A DNA stretch of 37,848 bases from Ectothiorhodospiraceae bacterium (GTDB lineage Bacteria > Pseudomonadota > Gammaproteobacteria > SZUA-152). Position numbers and translations under genes: made by a program. Under the pieces are notes generated by a model. The model had not been told where the DNA came from and did no database searches. It worked only from the letters and a program-made list of their open reading frames with translations. The DNA lies in NCBI GenBank assembly GCA_002401775.2, contig NVUB02000217.1, forward strand, positions 1 through 37,848. Direction: 5' to 3'. Positions 35,815 through 37,848 of this stretch are shown piece after piece (positions within the stretch are counted from its first letter, which is position 1; each line of letters begins with the position of its first letter).

Positions 35815-35960
35815 TGGCTGTTATTCTTGTAGAGGCTATGGATTTAGCCCTGATTATTATTCAATTCAGCATCTAATGTGCTTTTATCGAAGGCCCAAGC
35901 AATTGTCAAAGAATGGTAGGTAAACGGCCGAATGTCAAAGCAGCACCAACCGGATGATTC

Positions 35961-35988
35961 TTGAGCAATGTACACAGCCGCGTATAAT
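35961..35988 (+). promoter_or_regulatory. Sigma70 promoter of the tRNA-Glu gene
   Basis: TTGAGC (35961-35966), 16-bp spacer, TATAAT (35983-35988), followed by a GC-rich discriminator region. Start expected at about 35995, roughly 38 bases before the tRNA. Confidence 0.7.
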
Positions 35989-36032
35989 AGCACCTCTCCC
36001 GCGCCCCAGCGGCAGAAACCTGCAAAGCATGT

Positions 36033-36107
36033 GCTCCCTTCGTCTAATGGTTAGGACGCTGGCCTCTCACGTCGGTAATAGGGGTTCGAATCCCCTAGGG
36101 AGCACCA
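36033..36107 (+). tRNA. tRNA-Glu, anticodon CUC
   Basis: 75 bases including encoded CCA (36105-36107). Acceptor stem GCTCCCT with AGGGAGC; T arm GGGGTTCGAATCCCC; anticodon loop CTCTCAC inside stem CTGGC/GTCGG, giving anticodon CTC (decodes GAG). Arms match the E. coli tRNA-Glu plan but with CTC instead of TTC. Confidence 0.95.
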
Positions 36108-36404
36108 ATGCAGGCTGCATCAACACCAAAAACGCAGAATAAACGACTGCGGCCATCAAACCACAATGCACTACCTTCAAAAATTAGAACTTCCAGCAGC
36201 CTGGAACCATAATACCCACCGCCCACGTGCGGTAACTGGTGTAGATGATTACAGTAAAATGTATCCGCCTCAGACGGAAACGCGTGGGTACCCTATATAT
36301 TAGAAACGATTGTTCTCGGTCCTCGTGACTCCAGTTCTCGCTGATGCAAGCTTTGTGATGCACGGTCCAACGGCACTACGTCTTAATGTCAGGGGGTGAG
36401 ACCT
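36108..36404. other. Interval after the tRNA, with one possible small frame
   Basis: No recognised element. An inverted pair CCCACGTGCG / CGCGTGGG lies near 36221-36284. A 45-codon frame is listed separately. I looked for a copy of the tRNA 3' end that would mark an integrated element and did not find one. Confidence 0.4.
36166..36303 (+). CDS. Possible small protein of 45 residues (uncertain)
   Basis: ATG, no clear ribosome site, 45 codons beginning MHYLQKLELPAAWNHNTHRP and ending ETRGYPIY. The residue pattern looks protein-like and could be the relic of a larger gene. No family recognised. Confidence 0.2.
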   Translation: MHYLQKLELPAAWNHNTHRPRAVTGVDDYSKMYPPQTETRGYPIY

Positions 36405-36596
36405 TCAGAACACCCAGTTTATATCCCGTGAGCCATGTAACACCCGGACCAATTCGATACCACCGGTATTGGCCCGGTAATACAAGACATATCGGTCAAC
36501 CGGGAAGCTTCTCAGGTCAGCAGTCAGCTCCGGCCTATCGATACTGATTTCCGTAAACTCAGCAAATTTCAAGACCTTCGTCGGTCGCCTCAGCCT
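36405..36596 (-). pseudogene. ParE-type toxin, C-terminal remnant
   Basis: Too short for many gene callers. Sixty-three codons end in the ParE/RelE-family C-terminus: RPELTADLRSFPVDRYVLYY followed by R, then GGIELVRVLHGSRDI. The first 30-35 residues of a normal toxin are missing and no ATG is present. It begins immediately after, and in frame with, the TAG of the HigA-like antitoxin, so a deletion may have joined two toxin-antitoxin loci. Confidence 0.75.
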
Positions 36597-36887
36597 CTAA
36601 CTGTGAGCTTGAACTTTCAAGTGTAAACCCAGTCCTTGTATGACTTTGGTAAAACTGGATAACTTTGGATTACCGGCTTCCGAAAGCATTTTGTAGATAC
36701 TTTCACGGCCAAGATGCGCACGTACTGCAAGCCCCGCAATACCGCCGTCTTGTGCTTCAGCAATATTACGCAAGGCCATTAATACGATACAGGAATCTCC
36801 TTCTTCCAATGCTTCGCTTAAATACTCTGCGGCCACTTCGGGGTCACGCAGGTGCTCGCTATGGGTTGCTCTTACATTACGTGCCAT
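36597..36887 (-). CDS. HigA-like addiction-module antitoxin
   Basis: 96 residues from the ATG at 36887. LRDPEVAAEYLSEALEEGD then an XRE-type helix-turn-helix (GIAGLAVRAHLGRESIYKML, GNPKLSSFTKVIQGLGLHLK) matches the putative antidote family of HI1420. The ATG overlaps the toxin stop (TGATG). The toxin frame is broken while the antitoxin is intact, the expected survivor of decay. The frame is open to 36917, but the overlap favours 36887. Confidence 0.88.
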   Translation of the reverse strand: MARNVRATHSEHLRDPEVAAEYLSEALEEGDSCIVLMALRNIAEAQDGGIAGLAVRAHLGRESIYKMLSEAGNPKLSSFTKVIQGLGLHLKVQAHS

Positions 36888-37197
36888 CACTGTTTTCTCC
36901 GCTTGTAGTCTTGCCAATACACTTTAGCACGCTTGATATCTTTGGATTGTGTCGATTTATTACCATCACAAAACAATAGATAAACATGCTGTTCCTCTTT
37001 GCCATAATAAACACGATAACCTGGATCGTAGTGGATTCTTAACTCACTCAGGCCTTCGCCTATCGGCTCTGAATCACCAAACAACCCAATTCCATCCGAT
37101 CCACTTGCATGATAACTTTGGCTCTTGCGCGGACATCACGCAGCGATGCCAACCACTCAGCATAAGAGCTTTGATCTTGCTCGTTCGTCCAATACAA
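36887..37197 (-). pseudogene. RelE/ParE-like toxin (HI1419 type), frameshifted
   Basis: The C-terminal part is open (37084 to 36887): FGDSEPIGEGLSELRIHYDP, GYRVYY, LLFCDGNKSTQSKDIKRA. In another frame just upstream is the matching N-terminal part, SSYAEWLASLRDVRARAKVI then MQVDRMELG. Together they give the family pattern with MELG-x-FGD broken by one missing base at about 37082-37083. A TTG at 37197 is the best start in the upstream frame. A sequencing error would restore the gene. Confidence 0.8.
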
Positions 37198-37239
37198 ACC
37201 CAGTGGTGAATTTATACTTTTCCATTTGATAAAAAAGAA

Positions 37240-37587
37240 TTAATTCAGGCCATTAGTCACTTGTATGTTAGTTATTTGGCAGACCCCACCATCTGAATTA
37301 GTATAAGCGGTCACCGTTTTACCGGCCAATGATAATGCTAAAGCACTGGCATAGACTCTATTTCTTTCTTCCGCTGTTCCAACAAAATAAAGCCATCCGT
37401 ATGTCCCACCATTACATCCACTAGGTGATATGTTACCGGCTATCCTGATTGCTGGATTTTTTGCAGAAGCCAATAACGAAGTTATTTTTCCTGATACAAA
37501 ATATTCTCCAGCAACTGCCGTAGTAGAAAAAATCCCACACAAGATAATTACACCAATACAAATGAACTTCAATTTTATTAATCTCAC
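37240..37587 (-). CDS. Small secreted protein of unknown function
   Basis: 115 residues: signal peptide (about 1-26, GVIILCGIFSTTAVA) and a mature region EYFVSGKITSLLASAK, NPAIRIAGNISPSGCNGGTY, GWLYFVGT and a later GVCQITNIQV. The two mature cysteines could form a disulfide. The short beta-rich secreted fold with a paired-Cys layout recalls small OB-fold proteins seen singly in Vibrio-type genomes; I cannot assign a function. Sequence around it is AT-rich compared with the core genes. Confidence 0.65.
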   Translation of the reverse strand: MRLIKLKFICIGVIILCGIFSTTAVAGEYFVSGKITSLLASAKNPAIRIAGNISPSGCNGGTYGWLYFVGTAEERNRVYASALALSLAGKTVTAYTNSDGGVCQITNIQVTNGLN

Positions 37588-37640
37588 AATTTATTACCTT
37601 TGTAATTCAACACCACGTCAATGATTGGTTACTGATTAAA

Positions 37641-37678
37641 AAAAATATCGGGGTCAGGTTGACCCCGATATTTTTAGC
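37641..37678. repeat. Hairpin upstream of the transposase gene, type 1
   Basis: AAAATATCGGGGTCA, short loop, TTGACCCCGATATTTTT: a strong palindrome flanked by A/T runs. It can act as a bidirectional terminator. Confidence 0.75.
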
Positions 37679-37684
37679 TAAAAG

Positions 37685-37712
37685 CAGCTAAAAGGGGTTA
37701 GACCCCTTACAC
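37685..37712. repeat. Hairpin upstream of the transposase gene, type 2
   Basis: AAAGGGGTTAGACCCCTT is a compact palindrome of the kind (GGGGTCAGACCCC) that often precedes REP-associated transposase genes. Confidence 0.7.
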
Positions 37713-37792
37713 TAATATTAACTGTTGACAACCCAAGCAAGCAAGTCCAACATCCATTTTTCAAGGAATCACACAGGTTAAAGGAGTTAACC

Positions 37793-37848
37793 ATGCCCAA
37801 GCCCCGTTATGCTCAAATCTCGCTTGAGGCTACGCCTTACTATCACTG
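37793..37848 (+). CDS. REP-associated tyrosine transposase (IS200-like), N-terminal part
   Basis: Open at the window end; only about 18 codons are visible: MPKPRYAQISLEATPYYH. This opening is typical of the Y1 transposase family that mobilises or spreads REP hairpins. AAAGGAG precedes the ATG. Two GGGG/CCCC hairpins lie just upstream, as expected. Confidence 0.8.
   Translation, partial: MPKPRYAQISLEATPYYH

Overview
The window reads as chromosomal DNA of a gammaproteobacterium of moderate GC content. Evidence for this is an anmK / M23 peptidase / tyrS neighbourhood, a pcnB-folK-deoxynucleoside kinase-panB-panC cluster, the AmgK-MurU cell-wall recycling pair known from Pseudomonas and relatives, a GacA/UvrY-type regulator, and a tRNA-Glu with a normal sigma70 promoter. 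I cannot name the genus.

Layout. (1) 1-6456: a truncated anmK, a MepM-like murein endopeptidase, and a minus-strand CheY / CheC-type phosphatase / PAS-GGDEF signalling set with a 215-bp MITE-like element inserted exactly at the stop codon of the phosphatase gene; then tyrS on the plus strand. (2) 6457-7802: about 1.3 kb without a convincing protein gene. It holds dispersed repeats and, most notably, two similar small-RNA-like transcription units with matching promoters, a C-rich-loop hairpin and separate intrinsic terminators. (3) 7803-11583: a CI/XRE-type repressor beside a perfect 17-bp palindrome, then a sigma factor, DUF3619-like membrane protein, small secreted protein, DUF3106-like basic protein and a probable beta-barrel. 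(4) 11899-18162: a DUF4382/DUF5666-like lipoprotein, two tandemly duplicated exported rhodaneses and a hybrid-free sensor histidine kinase. (5) 18163-25679: repeats, an SDR oxidoreductase, a second ECF sigma / zinc anti-sigma pair followed by an acidic secreted repeat protein and a TPR-beta-barrel protein, then amgK-murU. (6) 26104-30693: a GacA-like regulator and a tight operon of two thioredoxin-fold proteins, a TolC-like protein, an HlyD-like adaptor and an acylphosphatase. (7) 30960-35814: the minus-strand pantothenate/folate/poly(A) cluster. (8) 35954-37848: tRNA-Glu(CUC), then an accessory patch with a ParE toxin remnant, an intact HigA-like antitoxin, a frameshifted RelE-like toxin, a small secreted protein and the start of a REP-associated transposase with hairpins in front of it.

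Themes. Cell-wall recycling appears at both ends of the core part (anmK truncated, amgK-murU intact). Two sigma-factor cassettes are each linked to envelope proteins. Redox and sulfur functions (rhodaneses, thioredoxin-like proteins) are exported. Intergenic spaces are rich in at least four families of palindromic or dispersed repeats. The best candidate for something undescribed is the twin small-RNA pair at 7231-7684. The ECF cassettes and the pump-less TolC/HlyD/thioredoxin operon are next. All family assignments are from motif reading, with no database search.
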